Shown here: positions 1 through 12,316 of the stretch, one piece after another | Layout of the letters: each line of letters begins with the position of its first letter | How positions within the stretch are numbered: position 1 is the first letter of the stretch | Origin: Trichinella spiralis | Lineage: Eukaryota > Nematoda > Enoplea > Trichinellida > Trichinellidae | DNA length: 64,000 nt | Assembly: GCA_000181795.3 (NCBI GenBank) | Contig: CM012955.1 | Location: 5,376,671-5,440,670 of the forward strand | Reading direction: 5' to 3' | Notes under the pieces: model-generated | Databases searched by the model: none | Told to the model about the DNA's origin: nothing | The model's input: only the letters and a program-made list of their open reading frames with translations | Made by a program: the position numbers and the translations under genes

Positions 1-311
1 GGACATGAAAACGTCAAATGCGGAAAGCACTCAAATAATTATAATAATACTCATGATCTACATCCAAATTACTCTAATTAACAAACGTCTGAATTAAATG
101 CTCGATAACTTACAGCTCGAATTTATATAAATTACAGACTCAAGAACTCCTCAGTGAACTTTAACTAATTAGCCTAACTCAAAGAATTATACTTACCAAA
201 CTTACCCTTGTCTTCGAGATGTCTTCTTTTATCTTCTATTATTCTGTATCTAAATATAGAAGAATTAATTTAATGAAATAATGTTATAATAAATAAAAAA
301 CAAAGCCGTTT

Positions 312-447
312 TTATTGCTCTTCTTCGTCTGTCATCGCATTGAAACGCCACTGTTCATTCGCCGCACATCGTTCGCCTACAATCATTTGAAATGAGTTTC
401 TAGAGCAACTAATAGTAGCCACAGGAAAATTTACATAAAGTTCATTT
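312..447 (-). CDS. possible terminal exon of an unidentified gene
   Basis: Reading the minus strand from an acceptor-like ...AATCAATAG at 448-450, an open frame of about 44 codons runs to a TAA at 314-312. It encodes a segment beginning NELYVNFPVATIS and ending QWRFNAMTDEEEQ. The acidic tail and the sharp drop into AT-rich sequence after the stop look like the end of a real protein. I do not recognise the family, and no upstream exon could be joined to it with confidence. It could be chance. Confidence 0.25.
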
Positions 448-1732
448 CTATTGATTAGCAAGTATGAAACGTATTTCATTTCGTTGAACAAATATTATGC
501 AGGTCACGCATAAGCTCAAAAGCAAACAAATTAAAATGCAAATTCAAATTGAAACTGCACCACGCCTTTGTTTGAAAAGATAAGATTCTTCTATATCTAT
601 TAACACACCTTACTCAGTAGTTAAAGCACAAATAGATTGAGCAAATATCGTTCAAGGCTTCTGCTAGTCAACAAAGTCAATTTAACTGGTGCTCTGCTAA
701 TATGAAGTTAATTTTCAAATGGCCCAATTTGCATAAAAGACAGACACTGCGCACGTAACGGTAAACGCCAGGTTATGTAAGTTGAATATGCTACTCAAAT
801 ATGAATTAGAACATAATGTCAACAAAAAATAAACAATGATTAAGCGCACTGGTTGCGCTCTATGACAAGCAAAATTAAATAGACGATAATTTTGATTTAT
901 CTAATGTCTTCATTTTGCAAAATTTAGAAAACAATATAAAGTGACAATGAAATTAAATTGAAAACAATTTCTGTATGAAAATGGTATTTTTCTGTCTTGC
1001 ATAATAGATATCACTATACGCTTAATGATATTCTACCTGCTAAGAAAAGAATGAAATTGAATGCTATAGGCAAGTGTAAATTGGAAATTTTACCGTCTTC
1101 TTTAGTTAAATCTAGACGATTACGCGAAATAACAAATTGAAATAAAGATTTGTTCAAAAACTTCAACGTTCAACTACATATAATTAAGAATTTTCCTTTA
1201 AAAGTATTTCAAGTTTTGCGCATCTTTAAATTGAAAATTGCCTAAATACTTAATTATACATGCATTCAGAGGAAAACATCAAGAAAGTAAGATTCATTAT
1301 TAAATTTTCACCTGAATGTAGCATTTTGCACTTGTACCTTGGTTACGCACCGCCACCGCTTATCGAACAGCATTGTAATAAAATAATAACTATGGATACA
1401 ACATTTGCATTTCTCTTATTTGTTTATTACTTAGTAACCTTCTTATCATTAATTTGGCAATTTGAATAATGTATATACTGTATTTCGAATTATCAATTAT
1501 TTTTCCGCGATTTTACTTTAAAAGTACACTTTAACTTCATATTAAAAGTTGCTTTTACTTTTCCTCATTTTATCGGCTTCATTTCCTTTTTATGCTCTGT
1601 ATTCTGTGCTCATGAAAGATAATACAATCTGCTGGAATTACGGTATTCATATGAAATGAGACTTGTATTCATTTCATGGACAACATTGAAACTGTAGTGC
1701 AGCCATGCCGGCTATCATCCGCTAGATTAATA

Positions 1733-1976
1733 CCTGCAGATTTTCATATACTTTTAATTTATTGCTTTGTGATTCATGCCTGAATTCCTGATATATTTTA
1801 ATGCCGTTTGTGATTTTTGCCTTTTGTGCTTGCTTGCGAACAATGAGACATCTGATGATTTTCTGACAATCTTCACATTCTCGTGTCAGCCCAACAAAAT
1901 GGTGAACCTGATTAACAGATATAATTTTCCAGCGGCAGCCACAAATGCATTTCTTTTCCACGGCTTCCCTATTTTG
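1733..1976 (-). CDS. possible internal exon with CxCxC / CxxC cysteines
   Basis: A minus-strand open stretch is flanked by an acceptor-like ...GGAAAAATAG and a donor-like CTGCAG|GTATTA. It encodes a Lys/Arg-rich segment with the pattern KKCICGCRW followed by ECEDCQKIIRC, which could be a zinc-binding site. No family recognised. It may belong to the same unknown gene as the candidate at 312-447, but no frame-consistent join was established. Confidence 0.22.
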
Positions 1977-2744
1977 GACCTATTTTTCCAAAAACTCTGC
2001 CCACATTATCATACGCAAACTTTTGTGCCCCACATCGCAATGGCTGCCACTATGACGCGTTTTCTTCATCCAGCTTGCCTGTCTGTTTTCTATATAAATC
2101 CTACACTGACACTAAAATCCCCTTTTCCAACTTCCCCTTCTCGAATCTCCATTTCAGCTACCAACTCCGTCACTGACCCACCGCCCCTACTTTCTCCTCC
2201 CTCAGCCTCAGTCAGTCGATTTTTTATGAAATTGATGCAGGAAATGTTGCTCTTAACTGCTTTCTTCGATTTCCTGATTCTTATGCAACCGGCTCTCATA
2301 AGAATCTGAGTGTGCTGGAAATTGCACTATCAGTAGTATTAACTATTGTTGAGGATGCCGCAAGATAGAATGTCTTGTCTTGTGAAATCTAATGCGGTCG
2401 AATTACTCATTTACCAGCAGAAAATTAATTATGGAGTAGAAATGAAACTGAAAGTGCATATTTATAGTTTTGTAAAAAGAAATTATGTTCCTTCATTTAA
2501 TGTAAAATATACAGAGGCGTTTAATTTATAAAGAGGGGCGGATGTAGTATACAAAAAGATTTATCATGTACATGTATAATTATACATAACAGTCTAACGA
2601 GGAACAAAACAGTGCCGTTTTTTCATATAAACAAAATTGGAATCTCAAACACGTAATAGAATAACTTTCAAATTAATGATTTTAATTGTATTTCAAATGA
2701 ACGGCACGTTTTGATTCCGTTTGAAACTTAACTTTTCTGTTACC

Positions 2745-2995
2745 AGGTCAATATCAATGGAAATTCAGAATGAATGTACACATTGATGCAAGTCTGTTCA
2801 GTCGTTTTTCTGTCATCGTAGTCCGGAAATAGCTTTTTAGATATTTCTCTGCAGTAAAGCTTCGTTCTGCGCTGGCTCAGTCGATTGGGTGAGTGACGAA
2901 TATCTGTAGGAGTAAGGACACGATCGGGTAATAATCATTTGGACGCAATGCAAGAGCATCAAACGAATTAGCTGGATAATGTTAAAGATGCGCGT
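2745..2995 (-). pseudogene. hAT-superfamily transposase remnant, C-terminal dimerisation region
   Basis: The minus-strand translation reads ...DALALRPNDYYPIVSLLLQ, then after an in-frame TGA, ASAERSFTAEKYLKSYFR and TTMTEKRLNRLASM. This is the hATC signature of hAT transposases (a short-leucine stretch, then [TS]ASAERSFS..K..K..LR..M...RL..LA). The TGA falls just before ASAERSF, and a frameshift near the end is needed to follow the expected tail. No intact transposase lies upstream. I infer a dead, 5'-truncated relic of a cut-and-paste element, possibly of the zf-MYM-type lineage. No terminal inverted repeats or target duplication were identified. Confidence 0.75.
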
Positions 2996-3099
2996 TTTCC
3001 CATTTTTTTAGCGTGTAATTTCACACTTGAGTAGCTCGCTTTGGTCGTCGATATATCTTTACCAGGTCACCATCGAATTTTCTAATGGGCTTAAATCAT

Positions 3100-6000
3100 A
3101 CTGATCAAAATCGAGAAATAAGGGCACTTAATTACTGCGGTGTTGAAGAACTTCGTAAACCATTATATGTGTTGTGTAATGGTATACCATTATTTATTTG
3201 CATGGGAGTAGTCACTCTTAATATTTGACCTAGAATATTATGTATTTGTATAAATTTTCAAAATTCAAAATGATAGTAATACAGGTAAAACAATGTCTTC
3301 TATTTACATGTTGTCTTTCTTTCTCTGTCAAACCTATGTATGCATTTCCAACAATTCCTACTCTGGAAAAATAATTAAGAATTAGAATTGTAAAAACAAA
3401 TCGTATGAATTTCAATATTATTACCATGCACTTTTATTCAGCTTCAATTACTTTCTATAACATGGCTATTGCATATTTATTTATCTGATAATATTCATGC
3501 AATTGACATAACAGATAATCACATAATTATTGTATCACTTACTTGCTTTTAACATGCAAATAAATTTAAGTCTGTACAAAATGGTGAATGCCTGTCTTAT
3601 GCAGGTTCCAGTAATGGCTGTATTGATGTGGTACATGTTTGTCTGCAGCATCTATAAGAAACAAAAGCAATATAGGGGTAGGAATATTTCAATGTTAGTA
3701 ATAATAGCGGAAAACCCAAAGTCATTAGTCGTATTGGGTAAAACAAGCATAGAATATTTACACATTGTCAAATATCATTTACCTGCTAATTATAGACAAT
3801 ATGCAATAGTGTGATTACATTTGCGCCTCTTCTTGTGGCGACCAACAAAGTAACCGATCACAAACGTGACATTCTGCAATATTGTATGACAGTAAGTTCG
3901 GTTTGGGAAAACAACCTAATTCTTGATGAGTAAGAGCGTAATAGCATAAATTAAAAGTGATCTTTTATTAATTTGTTTGCTAAAATGAAAGCTCTTTTGC
4001 TTAAAGACATGTAAGGTGATGAACAATGCAAATAGTATGAAAATTCATTTCATCAAGTTCATTTAGCATATTAAAATCTACAATTAGTTGTGAAAAAAAT
4101 TGAAATTATTATTCTTGATACTGACTGCACGCCATGCAAAATATTTTACATTACTATCAAATATTTAGGCGGGAAATAGCTTTATAAGAAAAGAGGAAGA
4201 TCTAGTTAAGGAATAGACAATGCAATTTTATTACATACATTCTCGAAAGGATCTCTAAAAGGAATTCCATTTTTCATTCTCATTACTGGAAATTATCAAT
4301 CCAAGCATAGAATGAATGTCAGTAACAGAAAATAGAAATCTGCTAGTTTTCAGCTGGGCTATTGTTGAAGTCGTACAATCATAAAATATGAAGCATAAGC
4401 TATTTTTGAATCATAGATGATTTAAGCGAGTAAAATTGAAAACACTGCTTCACTGATGGCCATATCACACTACTATAATGAATTGCTAACCACAAAGAGC
4501 ACATTCTGAAGAGATGTACAAGAGTAAGTGTACAATATGAATAGCATATCACATTGACTGTGGTGTAGTAACAGCGTAATAGCCTAATAGTAATGGAAAA
4601 CTCGAGGCAAGAACGATCTGAATTATTCTTGACCGTTTCTCAAATGCCCATTATTTTGTGTAAGACTGTTTTCAAGGCATTGCTAAAATTGTTTCAAATG
4701 AATTCAGTGTAATAATTCATTTGATAGATTTCAGACAATTCATTTATTCAATTACTTTGATGTGTTTTCAGAATTTATTCCTCCCGGGAACAGCTGCATT
4801 AAAAGTCCGTCTCCAGCAAGAAGAGCACTGAAGCATTCAACAAAATAAATCTACATTCATATATGCACATGTTAGGTATTAATGAAGATTGAAAATAATA
4901 GTAATGACGATACTGAGCATTCAACAACACGAATTGATTGTTTACCCAACGCAGGAGAAACTTAGAATGCATACCTTTTAGACACTCAAGTATTAATGAA
5001 TATTAACAACAATTCTGGAATGAATTTATTTAGGTTTATTGCAAATAAAATAATATTGTAATTAAAAGTGAAAGAATTTACCACTTCAATGGCACTGCGA
5101 TCAATTCTGGGGCAACAAGTCTGTAAACAGTTACAATCGTACAGAAAGGAAAGAAGCCTGCATTTCCAAGATAGAAAATGTTGCACAAAAGTATCCAGTT
5201 TCAGAAAATACCATGTTTTAATGTGGAAAAATGTTTAAATTACACAACATCCTCCATCATAGTTAATTTTCAAAAAAATATCAAAACCTAGAAATGTGCC
5301 AACGCTATAGGCCATTTATTCTGAAACTGCTGGGTAATCATTGCTTAAATATTGCACGGTACGATAAGATAAAATAAATTTAATGAAGTGAAAAAGTTGA
5401 AGTTTGACAATACAGAAGAAGCATCAGTTATGCTTAAAATCGGAGAAAGAACTCCGCAAATTGCAGAACCATTACTACAACAGTGAAGAAGTATCAGTAA
5501 CTCACCATAAGAAAGAAGCTAAGCAGAGGAGGTGAATGAAACTGCACATGAAAAATTGGTACCGGTATTTTGGATAAACTGTTGGACAAAATGTGGGATA
5601 ATGGATTGGGCTGTGGCAGGGTTCACCAATTATTCAGTAACTTTCTCATAGATTGCATAGTACATTCATCTTGCACTATATTGTTCGCACTCCATTCGTG
5701 ATTAACAGGTTGTTTGATGTGAATCATATATGAACAGAACAGAAGCCAAGGAATGAAAGATCGCTTCCTTTGAAATTGAAGATGGTATTGAGGAGAAGAG
5801 CTTTGCGCGCTTCCTGACTGCTGCTCAACACACTGAAAAACTGAATAATGATCAGGATTACATTCTTCAAATTTGTTCAGGGTCAAGTGGAATAAATTTG
5901 AATATGACATTGCGCTAGGTGAAATCACTGCATGATTAGTCCTAATAGCGTAATGACATCATCACAATCGAAACAGTTACTAATTATAAAAGTTATTGGG

Positions 6001-7560
6001 ATTTTATTCAACTCTGATGTAATATTATACAATGTAGATCAATATATTTTCAGCTGCTGATTTGAAAAGTTGTTGTTCTTCATAAATTGAAATGAAAGAA
6101 AAGGGATATAACGTAAAAGGAAGAAAATTAGATAACTCAAACAAAAAAATATTGCATCACGCAACGCATTTTGAATGGATACTTTACTCAAATGTAAAAA
6201 ATGTCACGTATACTGAAAATCATGCATCCTGGTTCCGTTTCGAGGAAGTTGCAGATGGGCAGCTTTCCTGCAAATAAAGATAGACAAGGCGCCAAGTTTA
6301 CTGCCCATTTATTCCAAAACTAATGGTCAGTTGCTAAATAAACAATTAATAGCACTATCATTTATCAATGTGAACATCATCTGAACAACAGAAAGAAAGT
6401 TTTCAACCTTTCGCTGTAAAACAGCAAACGCTGTAATAGCCAAAGACATTTACGAAAAGGTCGATAAAACGATTTCCTTTCAAAATGATATGAAATGATC
6501 GGAAAAATTAGAAAACAACAAGGATCTTCGTCCAACTATTCTTGTAGCGTATTCGTCATATGTGCCTTTACAGTTGTAATAGAATAAATTGTTCGAAGTA
6601 ATGGAACATTAGTAATGGAATATTAGTGTGAAGGAAAACAAGAGAAATAAAATATGCAGAATAAATAAATATGCAAAGAAAGCCATATTGTGAATAGTTA
6701 TTTCAAAACTTCTAAATGCATGAGCAAAAAAATCATCTCATCCAAGTAAAATTTGTTCCTGACTTTTGTATATCGGTTACAGCATCCTTAAAACGTAAAA
6801 TTTTTCAAACGTATTTTCTTTGATTAATTGCGCATTTGAAATCAGAATTCATCACAATCAAGAGATGGGAATGCAAATTTTATGCAATGTTGCATTTATT
6901 CCTTTCATAAATGTTAAACTAGGAGACAAGTAGTTTTATCAAATTTCTCGAAAATAAATCATCGATTCCATATAATTCAAAATTTATGAACATTTATTCC
7001 AGGCACTACTGTTTTCATTTATAATTTGATTAATTGCTCTTCTCAAATGCGAATTGGCTATAATGAACAGATAGGAATGCAATTTTGATGCAAAATTCCA
7101 TTTGTTCCTTCTATAAATACCTAATTTGAAAACCAGTCCTTTACGGAGAAACTCTCCAAAACACTATCTTTTATTAATATGAAACTATAATCATCAAAAA
7201 AAGTCCAAATTTCGAAAACAAATTTTTCGCCGATTTTCGCAAAAACAGCCAAGTCTATACCCCATGAAATTTTGAAATTTTCGAAAAAAATATTTTTTCC
7301 AAAAATTAAATGTATTGATTTATATCGGTAGACAATTATTCGCAAAGTATTATAAACGAATCCGGACCGTTCGTGATTGCGTACTTCTTGAGATATATCA
7401 AAGAACCTGAAACTTAAAATAGGATTTTAACGAAGTCGAAATGAAAAAGAATAAAAAATAAAAGTTAAAAAATGTGCATATGGAATAGTGTCATTAATTG
7501 AAACAAAAAAACTATCCATGTTGTCACCTGAAAAAAGGAATGTACTTTAATAAAAATTGT
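3100..7560. other. AT-rich region, no supported gene
   Basis: Only short, unconserved open frames are present (for example 3530-3814 plus, 5623-5928 minus). Between about 6838 and 7160 there are two diverged copies of a motif that also occurs at the end of the large duplication (see findings). Otherwise I see nothing. Confidence 0.5.
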
Positions 7561-7566
7561 TGATAC

Positions 7567-9277
7567 GTCACTAGTGGTGCTTGAATTCAGCTTCAATTAG
7601 CTGCATATGGAAATTGCGAAAGAGTCATTCTTCTGCCTATCGCATAATTGGGCTGATCTATCTAATTACTAACCTCTGCTATCCTAGAAGCGGAATTAAT
7701 GAACGTTTGACAACTATTAAATAGCTCAACACGATAAAATATTAGCAGAAAAGAAATATGCTTTTCCCAAAAAGCAGACAAAAGACACTTGTTAATGACC
7801 ATCAGAAATTAAGCCGGAAAATTTTCAACACTACCTAAGCACAAATTCAATCATCTTATCGAAAAGCAGTCCAAAACATTTAACTGTTCATCTGTTTATG
7901 CACGTCGATTGAATAATAGAGTTTTCACAGAATGATAGTAAAGCGTAACATCATTCGTTGTGCCATGATTTTGAAATTATGTAAATTTTTATTAAACAAA
8001 TACTTCTGAAGTGTTGATAATTAAATTAAAAACGTAATACAATAATTCAATTTTTATATTGAATTCCGTTGAAGAGAAATAAAATTATGAATTTTGACAA
8101 ATGAACATTCATATGCGAATTCAAGAACGTTTGGATAAACGTGTGTGTTCGTCAGGTTGAATTTTAAGCAAAAAAGAGAATTGTCAGCAGCAGCTGAATT
8201 TCAAAAATAAATCATCAAAGCAGCGCTAGCAAGAAAATGATTAAGCTGTGTAGCAATTTTTTCTGATTTCCTGCCTTTTCAACAACTGGATTTTCATTTT
8301 TAATCCGTAACCACAAAAACCGTTGATTTCAAGGCAGAAATGTATATAGCAGTGCTTACAAATTTGAAAATTTCCATTAAATCTATTTGAAAACAAAACA
8401 AAATATAGTAAATTTTATTTTCAAGAATTTTTGACATTAAAACAAAGAACAGCATTTCTATTGAAATTATTTATAAAAGCGAATATTATTAAAAACAGTG
8501 CTGCTGATCGAATCAGCTTTCATGATGACTGCTCAAGCATTTGTTGAAGGATTTCACTGTCCAACGGCGCCGTCTGTCCCGGTGGTGGTAGCAAGTCAAA
8601 GAATTTATTCACGTTTTGCTTTGTCTGCTGGATCTTCTTCTTTCTTTCCTTCTTCCTCAACTTTACTGCTCTGTAAATCATATACCCAAATGCGACCAAC
8701 ACGCACAAAGCGGAAAGCACGAAAAGCGCGAAAGTACCTTCCTTCCACATCGCAATTTAATGCAACTATCAAGCTCGAACTTTGATAAGAACTAAAGAAC
8801 GCGGCATACAAGACGTAACTCATGCTTTAAAGTGTTTAAACAATTTGGCATTCAAACTTGTTTAAATGACAGCACTGACTTCTTTAAAGTAACCTCACAA
8901 TGTTAAATTATTTAGAGTAGAAGCTATTTTTTAATTCAAATTTGACAATTGCAAAATTGAAATTGAACACTTAATTGAGTATGGCAAATAGTTTCTAATT
9001 GTTATTCAAATATTTTACAGAGTTCATTATCAATGTTATGAACAAAATTATGAATGTTTTCACCCGAAAAAAAGAATCGATTTTAATAAGAACTGTTCCT
9101 GATTTTCATTAAAGTAACAGAAAGTTTCAAAATTAAAAATCTTTGTTCACTGAATATTTTTGATTTATTACAATTCAAAGATAAGAATTAACCAAAATTA
9201 TCACATTAGAAAGCTATTTCGTGCAACATTGCAGTCTTTTTATTCCATAAATTTCAAATGCTCAAACCGGCAACTTC
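7567..9277. repeat. direct segmental duplication, copy 1 (about 1.7 kb)
   Basis: This block matches 12317-14028 almost base for base in the same orientation (offset about 4,750 bp; mid-90s percent identity or better by eye, with single-base changes and a few 1-bp indels). It begins at TCACTAGTGGTGCTTGAATT and ends at ATGCTCAAACCGGCAACTT, after which the two copies diverge abruptly. It contains a 76-codon minus-strand frame at 8520-8750. No transposase, LTR or inverted terminal repeats are evident. Confidence 0.93.
8520..8750 (-). CDS. 76-aa single-pass membrane microprotein, copy 1
   Basis: The frame is ATG to TGA and encodes a protein with a hydrophobic helix at about residues 6-27 (FALFVLSALCVLVAFGYMIY), then a strongly basic juxtamembrane stretch (KLRKKERKKK) and a polar tail with LLPPPG. 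This is the layout of a small type III/tail-type membrane protein with the basic side cytosolic. I do not recognise a named family. An acceptor-like TTCTTTAG lies about 50 nt upstream of the ATG. The frame is intact in both copies of the duplication, and the two differ by one residue (Arg here, Gly in copy 2, in the basic stretch). Overlapping frames on the other strand and in another minus frame are probably shadows. Confidence 0.55.
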   Translation of the reverse strand: MWKEGTFALFVLSALCVLVAFGYMIYRAVKLRKKERKKKIQQTKQNVNKFFDLLPPPGQTAPLDSEILQQMLEQSS

Positions 9278-12200
9278 ATCAAATATCTCAAAAAATGAAA
9301 TTCCCAATAATGCAGCTATAACTTATACGTCAATACTTGATTCAGCGCGTCATAGTTAGAAACTGCGTGTTTCATGTAAAAAAATATTATATCCTATAAA
9401 GATATGTTCATTTTCATTATCACTCACAGCAAACACGTGGCAATTTGAATTCAATTATTTGGGCAATGATTGTATTCTGTCATTCAAAGGGAGCAATAGA
9501 TTCAGCATTTAGCGGTGGAAATAAATTCCAAATGCTGTAAAAAAATAAATGTATAAACAATTTACACCAAAGAAATCCTCCCAAGACTGGTGTTTTTATG
9601 AATGTTTGGAGATATCCACTTAGAAGTTCAGTTAAACAAACGACTTGTATTCAAGAAAATGGCTAGAAACTCTTTTATAATTTCGTCGTAATTGCAAACA
9701 ATTTTGTACAACTTGAACAAACATTAATTTTCAATAATACGCAATCGTGGCTTTGCTGAGAAATCTGCGAATACGACTAGTTAAGAGGGTTAGCATTTAT
9801 TGTAAAAATGTACATGAACATAAATAACATATAAAAGTGACATTGTAGCGATATTAGTTCTATGGATAATAATAAAAAACATAACATTTGAAAATATTTT
9901 GGAAAGGTAAACAGCAGATTCAGAACATATGAATAATTTAACAGTTTGACACAGAATACAAAATTAGCATAAATGATTGCAAATAAAAACTCTTTTAATG
10001 TAAAATCAATTTATCGAAACAATACTCAGAACTATCCTGTCTATTAGGGATGTTGCTCTCATTTTTCACATCTTCCCTATTGCATACTTTTGACGGATTT
10101 CAACGTGTTTACCTATTGGAATGTATTATGTCATGAATCGCCTTGGATTTTAGCATCTGATTAATAAGGATAGAAATACAAAAAACAAAAACTAGAAATA
10201 TTTGCAAAATAACATCAAAATTAAAAATTTAGTAATACAAAATTAAATTTCAGCACATTGTTTCATATGATCAGAATTTTACAGATGCATGCTAATTCTC
10301 TTCTCTTAATTATGATCACATTTATAAAAAACAAACAAATGTATTTTCCAATGAAGCACTAATTGAAAAGGATTTGTTAATTTAATTATTTTGATGCTAC
10401 ATTTAATAAATTTAATTTTTATCAATATCACCTCTATCAAAAGTTCAATGCTGGAACTTAACATTTCAAAAACGTGCTTCAATTTAACGACTATATTTAA
10501 AAAATTAAAAAATTTAATACGTAAATTTTTATAATGCATACACTTTGAATGCAAACAAAAAGAGAATGTGACATTAGCGAATATTAATATCAAGTTTCAC
10601 TCCAGAATCCATCAAAGGGTTAAAAGCGGACTTCAGTAGTAGTTTCGTATTGCGATAATAAACTGAGAGACCGGATATTGTTAGTCACTTTAGTTAAACA
10701 AACAAGCACATTGCTACTGGCAACAAAACGCTGCTGGAAAATTCAATTTGCATATTCGCAAAAGCAATGTTATTCGACCTAGTTTACCTGCACTAACACT
10801 CAACTGTTTTTCTTGACTCATCTGGGCAGTATTACAAAAAATATTAAAAATTGCCAGTAATGTAAAATATCAAAACATATCAAATAAATCTCATTCATAA
10901 TAAACTACCCTAATAACTGAACATCAAAAGCAACTGCCAACAAACTGCCCTCTAAAAAATTGTTCAAATTAAAGACTTTCAAAAGAAATCAGGTGGATAA
11001 CTGAATATTGTTCATTAATTAAAAAGGATCATAAGTTTTTGTTGCCTTCCCGCGATGAATAATTAACTGAGATAACTTTATCTGACGACATTGTTAAATT
11101 CATTTGTAGTCAATGTTATCAAGTTAACAAAAAATGTTGATATACATCACGTCAGACGAACAAACTTCACGTAGCGTATCTCGACAAAGAATATCTGGAC
11201 AAACTGAAATTTTAATTGCTGCTAATCGTAAACATTGACACATTTTACACATATCTCATTTATAATAGAATACTTTGATTATTCCATGTCTATAAAATTT
11301 TCCTGATAAAGCGCTTGAAATCTTAGATGTGAAATTTCAGAAATTACACTACAGCAATAAAGATGAAATAAGTAAATAAAAGCGACACTTAACTAAATTA
11401 GCGTCTCCTGTTGGTTGAGATCTATCCTTCTTTACATGCAATTCCAAACCACGACAAAAAATTTCTAGAAATAATAATAAAATGAACAAAAAATCATATC
11501 TAATTTATGGGCCTACGACCGTCTTTCTATTGAAAACGCAACACCATTCACTCTCAGCATACCGTTAGCCAAAAATTATTTCTACGAATGACGCAAAAGC
11601 GATTGCATAGCACTTAAATAGAGTTTTCCATGTAATTAATTGGTGAACAAGTACTACTTCCATTGTTCACTCCACTGGGCCGACATAATTTTGGTGTATG
11701 TTAGCAGAAAGGCAAACAAATGGCGAGATCTCACAAATACATTTCGATGTCAGAGAAACAAACTTCATTTCAATTTGCCTTCGGATAACATAATTCAAGT
11801 TGATGAAACAATCAAATATTTCTATTAACCATTATAATCAGCAAATCATGTATCTTCAAAGTTCAAAACTGTCATATAACGTGCAAAATTGAAAATCACT
11901 GAAAAGATAGTCATAAATTATCAATGTTTACGCAAAGTATCAAAACATTAGCATTATTTATCATTTCGTATTTTAAAGTCTGATGAAAGAAAATCTACAA
12001 TTTAGTTATAATACAAGCCAAGTGCACTTTAAACTGCCTAAATATGAAAATCTAAACCCTTCTAAAAAATTATTCAGAAATAAAAAATTACTTTTTAATG
12101 CTTCGTACTTCAGATTCAAAAATGGCTTTTTCAAAAAAGGAATACATTCCACAGAAAATGTACAATAAAACAATTAATTTTAATTTAATGCAAGAATTAG

Positions 12201-12316
12201 AGTGCTGCCGTGTAAATTTCCGTGCCGTAAGACGTGCCACATGCATGATGAGAAAACAATAGAATATTTTAAACAAAATACATTACCATTTTGCTTGTTC
12301 AGAATTTGTCAATCAC
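9278..12316. other. spacer between the two duplicated blocks, no supported gene
   Basis: AT-rich sequence with only short frames (10306-10593 minus, 11640-11828 plus) that show no motifs. It looks unique within the window. Confidence 0.5.

Larger units (their letters stand above)
1..2700. other. AT-rich gene-poor stretch with two weak exon candidates
   Basis: No recognisable gene. Two short minus-strand frames bounded by splice-like sites are listed separately (312-447 and about 1740-1976). A 177-codon plus-strand frame at 1776-2309 overlaps the second of these and shows no family motif, so I do not call it. Confidence 0.4.

Noticed and set aside
1776-2309. 177-codon plus-strand frame
   Set aside because: No motif, composition like its surroundings, and a more protein-like exon candidate lies on the other strand in the same place.
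5623-5928. 101-codon minus-strand frame
   Set aside because: No motif, no splice context and no base-composition shift.
8605-8823. 72-codon minus-strand and 95-codon plus-strand frames overlapping the microprotein
   Set aside because: They overlap the 76-codon frame that has an ATG, a membrane helix and a stop shared by both copies; they lack comparable features, although absence of data means they are not formally excluded.
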